Assembly: GCF_001580545.1 (NCBI RefSeq)
Contig: NZ_LRBG01000009.1
Location: 1-64,000, forward strand
DNA length: 64,000 nt
Origin: Paraburkholderia monticola
Lineage (GTDB): Bacteria > Pseudomonadota > Gammaproteobacteria > Burkholderiales > Burkholderiaceae
Reading direction: 5' to 3'
How positions within the stretch are numbered: the stretch's first letter is position 1; each line of letters opens with the position of its first letter. The translations under genes were made by a program, and so were the position numbers. The notes below the pieces were generated by a model that saw only the letters and a program-made list of their open reading frames with translations, did no database searches and had not been told where the DNA came from. Positions 26,880 to 35,865 of this stretch are shown in pieces.

Positions 26880-27584
26880 ATGCAGGTCTGCCTCTTTCTG
26901 ACCGGCACGAGCGACGCGCGGCGGCTGTTGACGGACACGCCCGCGTTGCGGGGGGCCGCCACGCAAGTCGCGGGGTTGCGCAAGCTGATCGTGCACGAGC
27001 CGATCGCGGGACAGGTCGACGCGCATATCGCGACGGCGGATGCGCCGTCCTGCGTCCTGCAGTGGTACTTCGACGGCCTTGCGCCGCTCGAAGCCGCGCT
27101 CGAACCGGACGGCTCGATAATGCAAGCGTTGCACGCAGCGAACCGCGAGGCGGCAATCAGCCCACGCGCGTTGACGCAGCAGGTGATGGCCGTGCGCACC
27201 TATACGCCACCGCACGCCACGTCGGCGCACGAGAACGCGCCACGCTGCACTTACCTGGTCGCCTACGAAGGCGTCGCGCAAGACTTCAACGCATGGCTCA
27301 CGCACTATCTCGCGCATCATCCGCCGTTGATGCTGCAATTGCCCGCGCTGCGCGAGCTGGAGATCTACACGCGCATCGACAGCCGCAGCGGCTTGCCGTT
27401 CGCGCACGCGAGCGCGATGCAACGCAACAAGGTCGTGTTCGACGATGCGAGCGCGCTCACCGATGCGCTCGCCTCGCCGGTGCGCGACGCGATGCGCCGC
27501 GACTTTCACGCGCTACCGCCGTACAGCGGGGCGACACCGCATTTTGCAATGCGCAGCATCTACGGTAACCTCGCGGCATATTGA
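26880..27584 (+). CDS. EthD-like dimeric alpha/beta-barrel protein (tentative)
   Basis: The 234-residue product is not clearly assignable. Two halves each show a short beta strand with charged helices (CTYLVAYEGVAQDFNAWLTH, LRELEIYTRIDSRSGLPFAH). The C-terminal portion (NKVVFDDASALTDALASPVR then HFAMRSIYGN) resembles EthD-type ferredoxin-like barrels that often accompany ring-modifying monooxygenases. The ATG at 26880 has GAGG upstream. Its tight spacing to the flavin reductase ties it to the iacA/iacG-like module; a direct catalytic or accessory role is unproven. Confidence 0.6.
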   Translation: MQVCLFLTGTSDARRLLTDTPALRGAATQVAGLRKLIVHEPIAGQVDAHIATADAPSCVLQWYFDGLAPLEAALEPDGSIMQALHAANREAAISPRALTQQVMAVRTYTPPHATSAHENAPRCTYLVAYEGVAQDFNAWLTHYLAHHPPLMLQLPALRELEIYTRIDSRSGLPFAHASAMQRNKVVFDDASALTDALASPVRDAMRRDFHALPPYSGATPHFAMRSIYGNLAAY

Positions 27585-27633
27585 CCGGCGCGTCGCGGGT
27601 CCAGCGACATGCCTTCGTTTGCGAGAGCCGCGC

Positions 27634-28554
27634 ATGAACAAGCTGAATCTCGGCATCGCCGATCTGAATCTTCTGCGCGTGTTCCTCGCGATCTGGGACC
27701 TGCGAAGTCTGACGGCGGCCGGCGATCGGCTCGGTCTCACGCAACCGGCGGTCAGTCATGCGCTGCGCCGTCTGCGCACGCTGTTCGAAGACCCGCTGTT
27801 CTCGCGCACCCCCAACGGCATGGTGCCCACCGATGCCGCGTTCCGCCTCTATCCGCCGCTCGCGCAAGCGTTCGCGATCATCAACGAAGCCGTGCAGCAA
27901 CTGGCGAAGTTCGAGCCGTCGAGCGCGCGGCGCGTGTTTCGCGTGTCGATGTCGGATATGTCGGAGTTCTACTTTCTGCCGCCGCTCGTCGCGCTGCTCG
28001 ATCGCGAGGCGCGCGGTATCCGCATCGAGGTCGCCAACGTGCCGGTCGAGTCGGTCAGCGCGGCGATGCGCGCCGGTGAAATCGATCTCGCGCTCGGCTA
28101 TGTGCCGGGTCTCGACGCGGGCTGCGTGAGTCAGACGCTGTTCGTCGACGAGCACGTGTGCGTGGTGCGCGCGGGTCATCCGCTGCGCAAGACCAAGCCG
28201 AGTCGCGAAGATCTGACCGCGCTGCGCTACGTCTATGCGAGCACGAATGCGACCGGGCATCGGATGGTCGAGCAATGGCTCGACGAGCTGAACCTGAAGC
28301 GCGAGGTCGTGCTGCGGCTGCCGCATTTCGTCGTCGCGCCCGAGATCGTGATGAATACCGATCTCGCCGTGATCTTTCCGAAAAGCATCGCGAAACGCTT
28401 CAACCGCGGCAAGGCATTCCGCATTCTGCCGCTGCCGTTTTCATTGCCGCCGATCGAAATCCAGGTGCATTCGCACACGCAGTTCGCGGCGGACCCCGGC
28501 ATTACGTGGCTGCGCGAGACCATCCATACGATGTTTCATCAACCGGTGCGCTGA
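27634..28554 (+). CDS. LysR-family transcriptional regulator
   Basis: This 306-residue LysR regulator has an N-terminal winged HTH (LNLLRVFLAIWDLRSLTAAG, LTQPAVSHALRRLRTLFEDP) and a type 2 periplasmic-binding-like effector domain. It is related to the LysR at 32.6 kb (both have DLNLLRVFxAI and DPLFxRTxxGMxPT). It follows the second iacA/iacG module in the same direction and probably controls it. The effector is likely an aromatic acid, by family. Confidence 0.9.
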   Translation: MNKLNLGIADLNLLRVFLAIWDLRSLTAAGDRLGLTQPAVSHALRRLRTLFEDPLFSRTPNGMVPTDAAFRLYPPLAQAFAIINEAVQQLAKFEPSSARRVFRVSMSDMSEFYFLPPLVALLDREARGIRIEVANVPVESVSAAMRAGEIDLALGYVPGLDAGCVSQTLFVDEHVCVVRAGHPLRKTKPSREDLTALRYVYASTNATGHRMVEQWLDELNLKREVVLRLPHFVVAPEIVMNTDLAVIFPKSIAKRFNRGKAFRILPLPFSLPPIEIQVHSHTQFAADPGITWLRETIHTMFHQPVR

Positions 28555-28712
28555 GCGCCCGCGCACACCCGCGCACGGCGGGCATATTAGCTGCACTGAT
28601 ACCCGCCCTGCTTTTCGGCTAATTTGACGCCGCTATCTGCCGCCTCGACACTGCGTATGGTGCGAAGCCTTTTTGAAAGGCCGCAGTCCCCCCAATTCAG
28701 AGGCGAGCAGAC

Positions 28713-30020
28713 ATGGCTTCCGTTCAATCCCCGATCACGGCCGGGCGCGCCACGGCAGAGTCGGATCGCGCACTCAGGAAAATCGTCATTGCGTCGGTGG
28801 CCGGCAACGCGATGGAGTGGTACGACTTTTTCGTGTACGGCACCGCGGCCGCGCTCGTGCTCGGCCAACTGTTCTTTCCCGCGCACGCGGACCCGCTGAT
28901 CGGCACGATCGGCGCGTTTGCCGCGTTTGCGATCGGCTTCGTCGCGCGTCCGATTGGCGGCATCGTGTTCGGTCATATCGGCGATCGGTACGGACGCCGC
29001 GCGTCGCTCGTCTGGACGCTGCTCATCATGGGTTTCGCGACGTTCGGCATCGGCCTGTTGCCGACCTATGAGCATGTCGGTCTCGCCGCCCCCGCGGCGC
29101 TCGCCGGATTGCGCTTGCTGCAAGGCATCGCGTCAGGTGGCGAATGGGGCGGCGGCGTGCTGATGATCAGCGAGAACGCTCCGCCCGAAAAACGTGGCTA
29201 TTTCGCGGCGTGGAGTCAGCTCGGCGTGGGCGGCGGCTTCGTGATGTCGGCGGGCGCGTTTCTCGCGGTGCAGGCGCTGCCGCACGATCAGTTCATTTCA
29301 TGGGGATGGCGTCTGCCGTTTCTCGCGAGCATTCTGATCTTCGCGCTCGGTGTATACATTCGCCACAACCTGCCGGAGAGCCGCGACTTCGAGAATGCGG
29401 AGAAAGCCGGCAAGACCGCGCATATGCCGGTGCTCGAAGCGATCAAACGTCATCCGAAAGAGATCCTCATGGCGATGGGTCTGCGGGTCGCGGAAAACGG
29501 CGGCGCCTATATCTTTCTCGCGTTCTCGCTCGTCTACGGCAAGTTCGTCGGCATTTCGAATTCGGTGATGCTGACGGGCGTGATGCTCGCGATGGTCGTC
29601 GAAATGGGCGCGATGCTCGCGTGGGGCAGGCTGTCGGACCGCATCGGGCGCAAGCCGGTGTATATGATCGGCGCGGTGTCGCTGGTGGTGATGGCGTTTC
29701 CGTTCTTCTGGCTGCTCAACACGCAGTCCACGCCGCTGATCTGGCTCGCGCTGGTGCTCGGCACGGCTGTGTGCCACGGCGCGATGATCGGTACGCTGCC
29801 CGCGCTCGTGGGCGAACTGTTCAGCACCGAGGTCCGTTATTCCGGCGTGGCGCTCGGCCACGAAGTCGCGTCGATCTTCGCGGGCGGCCTGTCGCCGCTG
29901 ATCGCCACCGCGCTGCTCGCGCACTATCAGGCCTACTGGCCGGTGGCCGTGTTCCTGATCGTGCTCGGTCTCATCACGGTCGTCACGCTGAAGTTCACGC
30001 ACGAAACGCGTCAGCGGTAA
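28713..30020 (+). CDS. MFS transporter, MHS family (aromatic acid/organic acid symporter)
   Basis: The 435-residue, 12-helix protein is a second MHS-type carrier (AMEWYDFFVYGTAAALVLGQ, GHIGDRYGRR) and is clearly related to the one at 23.7 kb. It probably takes up an acid substrate of the neighbouring iac genes. A near-perfect hairpin terminator follows, so it is transcribed separately from the next MFS gene. Confidence 0.9.
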   Translation: MASVQSPITAGRATAESDRALRKIVIASVAGNAMEWYDFFVYGTAAALVLGQLFFPAHADPLIGTIGAFAAFAIGFVARPIGGIVFGHIGDRYGRRASLVWTLLIMGFATFGIGLLPTYEHVGLAAPAALAGLRLLQGIASGGEWGGGVLMISENAPPEKRGYFAAWSQLGVGGGFVMSAGAFLAVQALPHDQFISWGWRLPFLASILIFALGVYIRHNLPESRDFENAEKAGKTAHMPVLEAIKRHPKEILMAMGLRVAENGGAYIFLAFSLVYGKFVGISNSVMLTGVMLAMVVEMGAMLAWGRLSDRIGRKPVYMIGAVSLVVMAFPFFWLLNTQSTPLIWLALVLGTAVCHGAMIGTLPALVGELFSTEVRYSGVALGHEVASIFAGGLSPLIATALLAHYQAYWPVAVFLIVLGLITVVTLKFTHETRQR

Positions 30021-30049
30021 CTGCAACGCGTTTTCTCCCCGCCATACCC

Positions 30050-30088
30050 AAAAGCATTCGCGAAGCGTCCGCTTGCGCGAATGCTTTT
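30050..30088 (+). terminator. Rho-independent terminator
   Basis: AAAAGCATTCGCG and CGCGAATGCTTTT form a perfect 13-bp stem around a 13-base loop between the two MFS genes. A/T at the stem ends allows bidirectional use. Confidence 0.8.
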
Positions 30089-30112
30089 CCACGCCCTTAC
30101 CGGAGACACGCG

Positions 30113-31546
30113 ATGAGCGCGCCGAGCCCAATCCCACCACAAAGTAAGCGCTATACCTATGAATGGTATGTGGTCGTCATCTGCATGCTCGCTTACATTT
30201 TTTCGTTTGTCGATCGACAGGTGATAGCGCTGATGATCGAACCGATCAAGCGCGATCTGCATTTGACCGATACGCAGTTCAGCCTGCTGCAAGGCTTCGC
30301 TTTTTCGCTGTTTTATGCGGTGATGGGCATGCCGCTCGCGTATCTGGCAGACCGCTTCCCGCGGCCGCGCATCATCGCCGGCGGCATCGCGTTGTGGAGC
30401 GTCGCGACGGCCGCGTGCGGAATCAGCCAGAATTTCGTGCAGATGTTCTTTGCGCGGATGAGCGTCGGCGTCGGCGAAGCGGCGCTGTCGCCCGGAACCT
30501 ATTCGATGCTCGCCGACCTCTTTCCGAAATCGCGACTGGGCCGCGCAGTGGGCGTCTATTCGCTCGGCTCGTTCATTGGCGGTGGTGTGGCGTTTCTGCT
30601 GGGCGGTTATGTGATCGCCTTGCTCAAGCATGCGAGCGTATTCACGGTGCCCGTCATTGGCGACGTGCGCGCGTGGCAGATCACGTTTCTGATCGTCGGC
30701 TTGCCCGGCCTGCTGATCGCACTGCTTTTCCGGCTGACGGTACGCGACCCCGCGCGCAAGGGGCTCGCGCAGGATCGCAGCGGCCACGTCAAACGGGTGT
30801 CGATGGCGGACTCGCTGCGCTTCATCGGCGCGCATCGCAAGACGTTCTTCTGCCACTACGTCGGATTCTCGTTTTACGCGATGACGCTCTATTGCCTGAT
30901 GAGCTGGAGTCCCGCGTTCTATATGCGTCACTTCGGACTGTCGCCGGTCGAGGCCGGTTACACGCTCGGTGCGGTGCTGCTCGTCTCCAATACGGCGGGA
31001 GTCTTCGGCGGCGGCTGGCTGAGCGACTGGCTGCTGCATCGCGGCCATGCCGATGCGCCGTTGCGTGCCGCGAGCATTGGAGCGGCATGCATGTTCGTGC
31101 CGGCGGTCGCGTTTGCGCAGAGCACAAGCCTCGGTTCGTCTCTTGCGTGGTTCGTCGTTGCGATGTTTTTCGCGTCGTTCCCGCTTGCGACGTCGGCAGC
31201 CGCGATGCAGTCGCTCGCGCCGAATCAGATGCGCGCGCAGATTTCCGCGATGTTTCTGCTCGTGTCGAACCTGATCGGGCTGGGCTTGGGCACGACCTTG
31301 GTCGCGCTGATCACGGATAAGGTATTCGGCTCGCCGCTCGCCGTCGGCCATTCGATGACCACCGTCAACGCGGTTGCGACCGCGCTGACGGTGGCGCTGC
31401 TATTCATCGGCTGCAGGCACTATCGCGTGAGCCTCGACCGCGAGGCGTTGCAGGCGCGCATGAACGGGCAGACGCAAGCAACGGCGGAAGCCGCAACGCC
31501 GCTCGCCGGTAATATCAATGCAGTTGATGCGAGAGAGGCTTTTTAA
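30113..31546 (+). CDS. MFS transporter (spinster/ACS-like), probable IacT-type carrier
   Basis: This 477-residue, 12-helix carrier belongs to a different MFS branch from the MHS proteins: YTYEWYVVVICMLAYIFSFV, DRQVIALMIEPIKRDL, PLAYLADRFPRPR and the long central loop. Such carriers are common in aromatic catabolic clusters. The ATG at 30113 has CGGAGACACGCG upstream. It is followed 70 bp later by the iacF-like reductase gene on the same strand, so uptake of indole acetate or a related acid is the likely job. Confidence 0.87.
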   Translation: MSAPSPIPPQSKRYTYEWYVVVICMLAYIFSFVDRQVIALMIEPIKRDLHLTDTQFSLLQGFAFSLFYAVMGMPLAYLADRFPRPRIIAGGIALWSVATAACGISQNFVQMFFARMSVGVGEAALSPGTYSMLADLFPKSRLGRAVGVYSLGSFIGGGVAFLLGGYVIALLKHASVFTVPVIGDVRAWQITFLIVGLPGLLIALLFRLTVRDPARKGLAQDRSGHVKRVSMADSLRFIGAHRKTFFCHYVGFSFYAMTLYCLMSWSPAFYMRHFGLSPVEAGYTLGAVLLVSNTAGVFGGGWLSDWLLHRGHADAPLRAASIGAACMFVPAVAFAQSTSLGSSLAWFVVAMFFASFPLATSAAAMQSLAPNQMRAQISAMFLLVSNLIGLGLGTTLVALITDKVFGSPLAVGHSMTTVNAVATALTVALLFIGCRHYRVSLDREALQARMNGQTQATAEAATPLAGNINAVDAREAF

Positions 31547-31616
31547 TCTATTTTGCTTATTCGACGGGCGGCGCTAATCTCGGCATATCGTCCCAGGAGC
31601 ATATCGGAAGGCAATC

Positions 31617-32585
31617 ATGCAAGCTTCAACCCTGAAAGTCCGCGTCGACGCGTTGTGCGAGGAAGCACATGGCGTCCGCTCGTTCAGCATCTCGCGGCTC
31701 GATGGGCTGCCGTTCGAGCGTTACGAACCCGGCGCCCATATCGACGTGACGAGTCCTTCGGGCATCACGCGGCAATATTCGTTGTGCGGCGACCCGGAGT
31801 GCCTCGACTCGCAGATTTTCGCGGTCAAGAAGGAAGAGCAATCACGCGGCGGCTCGCGTTCGCTTCATGAAGAGGTGAGCGTCGGCACCGAGCTGTCGGT
31901 CGGCGCGCCGCGCAATCTGTTTCGCCTCGAAGAGGGCGCGAGCGAGCACATCCTGATCGGCGCGGGCATCGGCATCACGCCATTGCTGTCGATGGCTTAT
32001 CGGCTCGCCGCGCGGCAGGCGCGCTTCACGCTGCACTATTTCGCCCGCAGCGAAGCGCACGCGGCGTTCATGACGCTGCTCACACGCGAGCCGTTCGCGC
32101 AGCATGTGAAGCTGCATTTCGGCGTGCAGCCCGACCAGTTGAAGCCCGCGCTCGATGCTTGCCTCCTCGATGCAGGCGCGAGTGCGCATGTCTACACGTG
32201 CGGCCCCGCGCCGTTCATGGATCTCGTCGTCGCTAGCGCACAGGAGCGCTTGCCCGCGGAGGCGATTCATCTCGAACGATTCAAGGCGGAGCCGGCGCCC
32301 GCGGCCGACGCGTCGCTCGACAGCTTCGACGTGCAGCTCGCGAGCAGCGGTCAGACGGTGCGGGTCGACGCGAACACGTCGATCGTCGCGGCGCTCGCGT
32401 CGATCGGCATCGAAGTGGACACCTCGTGCGGCGAAGGCGTGTGCGGCACCTGCATGGTCGATGTGGTCAGCGGCGAGCCCGAGCATCGCGATCACTGCCT
32501 GAGCAAGGCCGAGCGTGCGAGCAATAGCGTGATCTGCTGCTGCGTGTCGCGCTCGCGCACGCCGGTGCTCGTGCTCGACCTCTGA
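31617..32585 (+). CDS. iacF: Ring-hydroxylating dioxygenase reductase, IacF-like (PDR/VanB family)
   Basis: The 322-residue product has the phthalate dioxygenase reductase layout. An FMN-binding barrel (RQYSLCGDPE) comes first, then an NAD-binding domain (ILIGAGIGITPLLSMAYRLA, VYTCGPAPFMD), and a C-terminal plant-type [2Fe-2S] ferredoxin with CGEGVCGTCMVDV and the last Cys in NSVICCCVSR. It would pass electrons from NADH to the IacCD oxygenase encoded 1 kb away. It lies outside the iacCD operon, separated by a divergent LysR gene. The name rests on this context. Confidence 0.87.
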   Translation: MQASTLKVRVDALCEEAHGVRSFSISRLDGLPFERYEPGAHIDVTSPSGITRQYSLCGDPECLDSQIFAVKKEEQSRGGSRSLHEEVSVGTELSVGAPRNLFRLEEGASEHILIGAGIGITPLLSMAYRLAARQARFTLHYFARSEAHAAFMTLLTREPFAQHVKLHFGVQPDQLKPALDACLLDAGASAHVYTCGPAPFMDLVVASAQERLPAEAIHLERFKAEPAPAADASLDSFDVQLASSGQTVRVDANTSIVAALASIGIEVDTSCGEGVCGTCMVDVVSGEPEHRDHCLSKAERASNSVICCCVSRSRTPVLVLDL

Positions 32586-32600
32586 TTCACCCGCGCGCAA

Positions 32601-33521
32601 TCACATCTTCTCGAAGCTCGCGAGGATCTCGGCGATGAGGCCGCGCATCCACGCGATGCCTTCGTCTTCATGGAAGTGCTCGTGCCAGTGCATCGTCACG
32701 GCCGCTTTCGGCAACGGCACGGGCAACGCGTAGATCCGGAACGCGTCGCCGCGATTGAGGATATGCGCGAGTCTCTCGGGCAGCGTCGCGAACAGATCCG
32801 TCACGGCGAGCACCCCAGGCACCGCGACGAAGTGCGGCAACGCGAACGCGATATTGCGGCCGACGCCTTGCGCGCGCAGCGCGTCGTCGAGCGCATGGTG
32901 GCTGTGTTCGAGCGAGCGCACCTGGATGTGCGAGGCGGCCAGAAACCGTTCGAGCTTCAGCGTGTCTCCGCTCGGCAGGTCACGGCGCTTGCGCGTCATG
33001 CACACATACGATTCCTCGAACAGCAGGCTATGCCGCGTGCGCGGCAGCAGCGACGGCAGATTGCCGATCGCGAAGTCGAGCCGGCTCGAGCGCAGCGCCT
33101 CTTCGATCTCTTCCACCGGCAATGGCTCGACGACGAGCTTCACGCGCGGCGCGGCCTTCTGCAACGCCGCGCACAACGAGGGCAGATACGCCATTTCTCC
33201 CGCATCCGAGAGCGACAAACGAAACGTGCGCGTGCTCGTGGCCGGATCGAAACGTTCCGCGTAACGCAGCGCCTGACGCACGGTATCGAGCGCGTGACCG
33301 ACGATCTCCGCGAGTTCGAGCGCGACGGGCGTCGGCTGCATGCCCGCGCGCGTGCGGATGAACAGCGGGTCGTCGAACATCGTGCGCAGACGGCCGAGCG
33401 AGTAGCTGACCGCGGGCTGCGACAGCGCGAGGCGTTCGCCCGCTTTCGTCAGGCTGCGCTCTTCGACGATCGCCTGGAACACCCTCAGCAGATTGAGATC
33501 GACGTGGTCGATGGAAGTCAT
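32601..33521 (-). CDS. LysR-family regulator divergent from iacCD (IacR1-type)
   Basis: This 306-residue LysR protein has its HTH at residues about 10-60 (LNLLRVFQAIVEERSLTKAG, ALSQPAVSYSLGRLRTMFDD) and an effector domain of the NahR/NodD/LinR branch (ARTRAGMQPTPVALELAEIV). It is transcribed away from iacC with a perfect palindrome next to its start. I recall that iac genes of P. phytofirmans PsJN are controlled by a LysR protein together with a two-component system. This gene fits the first role. Confidence 0.88.
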   Translation of the reverse strand: MTSIDHVDLNLLRVFQAIVEERSLTKAGERLALSQPAVSYSLGRLRTMFDDPLFIRTRAGMQPTPVALELAEIVGHALDTVRQALRYAERFDPATSTRTFRLSLSDAGEMAYLPSLCAALQKAAPRVKLVVEPLPVEEIEEALRSSRLDFAIGNLPSLLPRTRHSLLFEESYVCMTRKRRDLPSGDTLKLERFLAASHIQVRSLEHSHHALDDALRAQGVGRNIAFALPHFVAVPGVLAVTDLFATLPERLAHILNRGDAFRIYALPVPLPKAAVTMHWHEHFHEDEGIAWMRGLIAEILASFEKM

Positions 33522-33531
33522 GGTGATATCA

Positions 33532-33547
33532 GCCGGATTTATCCGGC
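33532..33547. promoter_or_regulatory. Perfect palindrome between LysR gene and iacC
   Basis: GCCGGATTTATCCGGC (arms GCCGGAT/ATCCGGC with TT centre) starts 11 bp upstream of the LysR start codon and about 140 bp upstream of iacC. It is a candidate operator for autoregulation. Confidence 0.5.
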
Positions 33548-33687
33548 AACCTGTTTTTAATCGATTTGACGCATGATCGTCGCAAAGCGAGACTGATGTC
33601 AACGAGAGGATGCGCTGATGTGTTGCACGCGGCTTGTCGCGTCGAAGTGCGTCTTCATTCCAAACCCGCAACTTTCCCCCGCCTACG

Positions 33688-34971
33688 ATGAGTACGCCGA
33701 CCTATCAAACCATCGACATCAGCGCTTTAGCCAAGCGTGCCGAGCCCGATCGCATCGCGCCTTCCCTCTACTACGATCCGGAGCTGTTCGAAGTCGAACT
33801 CGAACGCATTTTCTACAAGACGTGGATCTGGGTCGCGCATGACAGCGAGTTGCCGAAGCCCGGCGATTTCATCACGACGACGATCGGCCGTCAGCCGGTC
33901 ATCGTCGTGCGCGACAAGAGCGGCGCGGTCAACGTGCTGCAAAACCGCTGCCGTCATCGCGGCGCGACCGTGTGCGAGGAGCATAAGGGCAATGCGAAGG
34001 GCTTTACGTGCCCGTATCACAGCTGGTCCTATGCGCTCGACGGCACGCTGCGCGCGCTGCCGTATGGCGACGGCTACGAAGGCGTCTGCGAGAAGGGCGA
34101 TCTGCCGCTGAAGAAGCTGCGTGTGGGCGTCTATCAAGGCCTGATCTTCGCGAGCTTCAACGAAACGATCGAACCGCTGGAAGACTTCCTCGGCGGCGCG
34201 AAGCCGTGGATCGATCTGTTCATGAAGCAGGGCGCGGGCTATCCGATCAAGGCCAACGGCGAGCACAAGTTCAAGTTCAAGGGCAACTGGAAGATCCAGC
34301 TCGAAAATACGACGGACCTGTATCACTTCCCGGTCGTGCACAAATCGTGGATGAAGTCGATCGACGAAGAAACGGCCGCCGCGATCACCAGCTTCATGAC
34401 GAGCGACGAAGCGTTCTGCCGCTCGCTCGGCAACGGCCATAGCCTCGCCGTGCTGATGCCCGAGATCGTCGATCTGGACAAGGACGATGGCGCGCCGCTG
34501 CCCGAGCGCTTCAGCGAACTCGCCGCGCAGCTCGCGCAAAAGCACACGCCGGAAGAAGTGCGCCGCATCGTGCGCTCGCTGATGGGCGTCGGCTTCAACC
34601 TGAACCTGTTCCCGAATCTCGCCCTGTCGATGGCGTTCTTCCGCGTGCTGCGGCCGATTTCCGCCGAGGAAACGGAAATCCGCCACGTCGCGCTCGCAAT
34701 GGACGGCGGTCCCGACGAAGCGAACCGCGTGCGCCTGCGCATTCACGAGCACTTCCAGGGCCCGTTCGGCTTCGGCAGTCCCGACGACGCCGAAGCATGG
34801 GAGCGTGTGCAGCGCGGCTCGCATGCGGGTCCGGACGTACCGATCCTCGTCAATCGCGGTTTGAATCGCGAAACGACCGCCGCGAACGGCGAGAAAACCG
34901 CACACTCAACCGATGAAACCGGCATGCGCGAAGCCTACAAGCAATGGCGCGCAATGATGGAGCAGGCATGA
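33688..34971 (+). CDS. iacC: Aromatic ring-hydroxylating dioxygenase alpha subunit (IacC-like)
   Basis: The 427-residue product is a Rieske oxygenase large subunit. The Rieske motif is CRHRGATVCEEHKGN ... CPYHSW (C-x-H-17-C-x2-H), and the mononuclear-iron site is in ENTTDLYHFPVVH with the bridging Asp. In the iac pathway IacCD converts the oxidised indole-acetate intermediate on the way to catechol. The ATG at 33688 is chosen from conservation. The small-subunit gene overlaps its stop (ATGA), so both are translationally coupled. Confidence 0.9.
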   Translation: MSTPTYQTIDISALAKRAEPDRIAPSLYYDPELFEVELERIFYKTWIWVAHDSELPKPGDFITTTIGRQPVIVVRDKSGAVNVLQNRCRHRGATVCEEHKGNAKGFTCPYHSWSYALDGTLRALPYGDGYEGVCEKGDLPLKKLRVGVYQGLIFASFNETIEPLEDFLGGAKPWIDLFMKQGAGYPIKANGEHKFKFKGNWKIQLENTTDLYHFPVVHKSWMKSIDEETAAAITSFMTSDEAFCRSLGNGHSLAVLMPEIVDLDKDDGAPLPERFSELAAQLAQKHTPEEVRRIVRSLMGVGFNLNLFPNLALSMAFFRVLRPISAEETEIRHVALAMDGGPDEANRVRLRIHEHFQGPFGFGSPDDAEAWERVQRGSHAGPDVPILVNRGLNRETTAANGEKTAHSTDETGMREAYKQWRAMMEQA

Positions 34972-35468
34972 TGGACGACAGAAACGCACTCTTTTCCCAC
35001 CAGACCTTTGCACGCGCGATCGAGTTCATCTGGCGCGAAGCCGAATTGCTCGATCGGCGCGAATACCGTGAATGGCTCGACCTGTGGGACCCGGCGGGCC
35101 ACTACGTGGTGCCGATCGATCCGAACACGACCGATTTCGCGGCGACGCTGAACTACGCGTACGACGATCAGCACATGCGCGAGCTGCGCGTGCAACGCAT
35201 GACGTCCGGCTATTCGGCGTCCGCCTCGGATGCGGCGCGCACGGTGCGCACGGTGTCGCGCTTCACGCTGGCGAGTGACAGCGCGGACATGATCGAAGTG
35301 AAGTCGTCGCAGATCATCATCGCGTACAAGCGCGGCACGTCGACGATCTTCGCGGCCAATCTGACGCACAAGATCAGCATGGCGAGCGGCGAGCCGCGTC
35401 TGGTCGAGAAGGTGATCCGCCTGATCGATTCCACCGATGCGCTGAGTGCGATCGGCTTCCTGCTCTGA
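34968..35468 (+). CDS. iacD: Aromatic ring-hydroxylating dioxygenase beta subunit (IacD-like)
   Basis: The 166-residue product is the NTF2-fold small subunit of a ring-hydroxylating dioxygenase: FIWREAELLDRREYREWLDL near the N-terminus and NLTHKISMASGEPRLVEKVI near the end. It forms the alpha3-beta3 enzyme with IacC. Its ATG overlaps the iacC stop codon, with GGAGCAGGC upstream. The tautomerase gene follows 10 bp later. Confidence 0.9.
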   Translation: MMDDRNALFSHQTFARAIEFIWREAELLDRREYREWLDLWDPAGHYVVPIDPNTTDFAATLNYAYDDQHMRELRVQRMTSGYSASASDAARTVRTVSRFTLASDSADMIEVKSSQIIIAYKRGTSTIFAANLTHKISMASGEPRLVEKVIRLIDSTDALSAIGFLL

Positions 35469-35477
35469 CGGGTCATC

Positions 35478-35852
35478 ATGCCGACACTCGAAGTCTATCT
35501 GCCGCAAGGCTACGCGGACGAACGCAAGGCGCAGCTGATCGAGAGCCTGACCGAGGCGACCGTGCAGGCGATCGGTGCGCCCGCGGAGTCCGTGCGCGTC
35601 CTGTTGTCCGAACTGGGGGCAACGAACGCCGGTCTTGGCGGCAAGCTCACGCCTGCCGCGTTGCCGGTCGCCATTGCGATCCTGATTGCGGGTCGCACCG
35701 ACGCGCAGAAGGTGGCGTTGATTGCTCAGCTATCCGACGCGATGTCCGCGATCCTCGACGTGCCGCTGCCGTCCACGCGCGTCATGATCAAGGACATCCC
35801 CAACACGGACTTCGGCATCGGCGGCAAGACCGCGCGGGCGCTGGGCCGCTAG
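35478..35852 (+). CDS. Fused double-domain 4-oxalocrotonate tautomerase-like protein
   Basis: The 124-residue product contains two tandem 4-OT-like units. The first starts with Pro right after the initiator Met (MPTLEVYLPQGYADERKAQL), as required for the catalytic Pro1. The second (PVAIAILIAGRTDAQKVALI, then DIPNTDFGIGGKTARALGR) has an internal Pro at the equivalent place. Tautomerases act on enol/keto acids of meta-cleavage pathways; here the likely substrate is an intermediate after IacCD, but this is inferred. It ends the iacCD operon and is convergent with the sensor kinase gene. Confidence 0.82.
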   Translation: MPTLEVYLPQGYADERKAQLIESLTEATVQAIGAPAESVRVLLSELGATNAGLGGKLTPAALPVAIAILIAGRTDAQKVALIAQLSDAMSAILDVPLPSTRVMIKDIPNTDFGIGGKTARALGR

Positions 35853-35865
35853 CTTCGCGATGCGC

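Noticed and set aside
33727..34905. Long open frame on the minus strand opposite iacC
   Set aside because: It is the antisense of a well-conserved Rieske oxygenase gene. High GC third positions keep such frames open, and the protein shows only charged low-complexity sequence.
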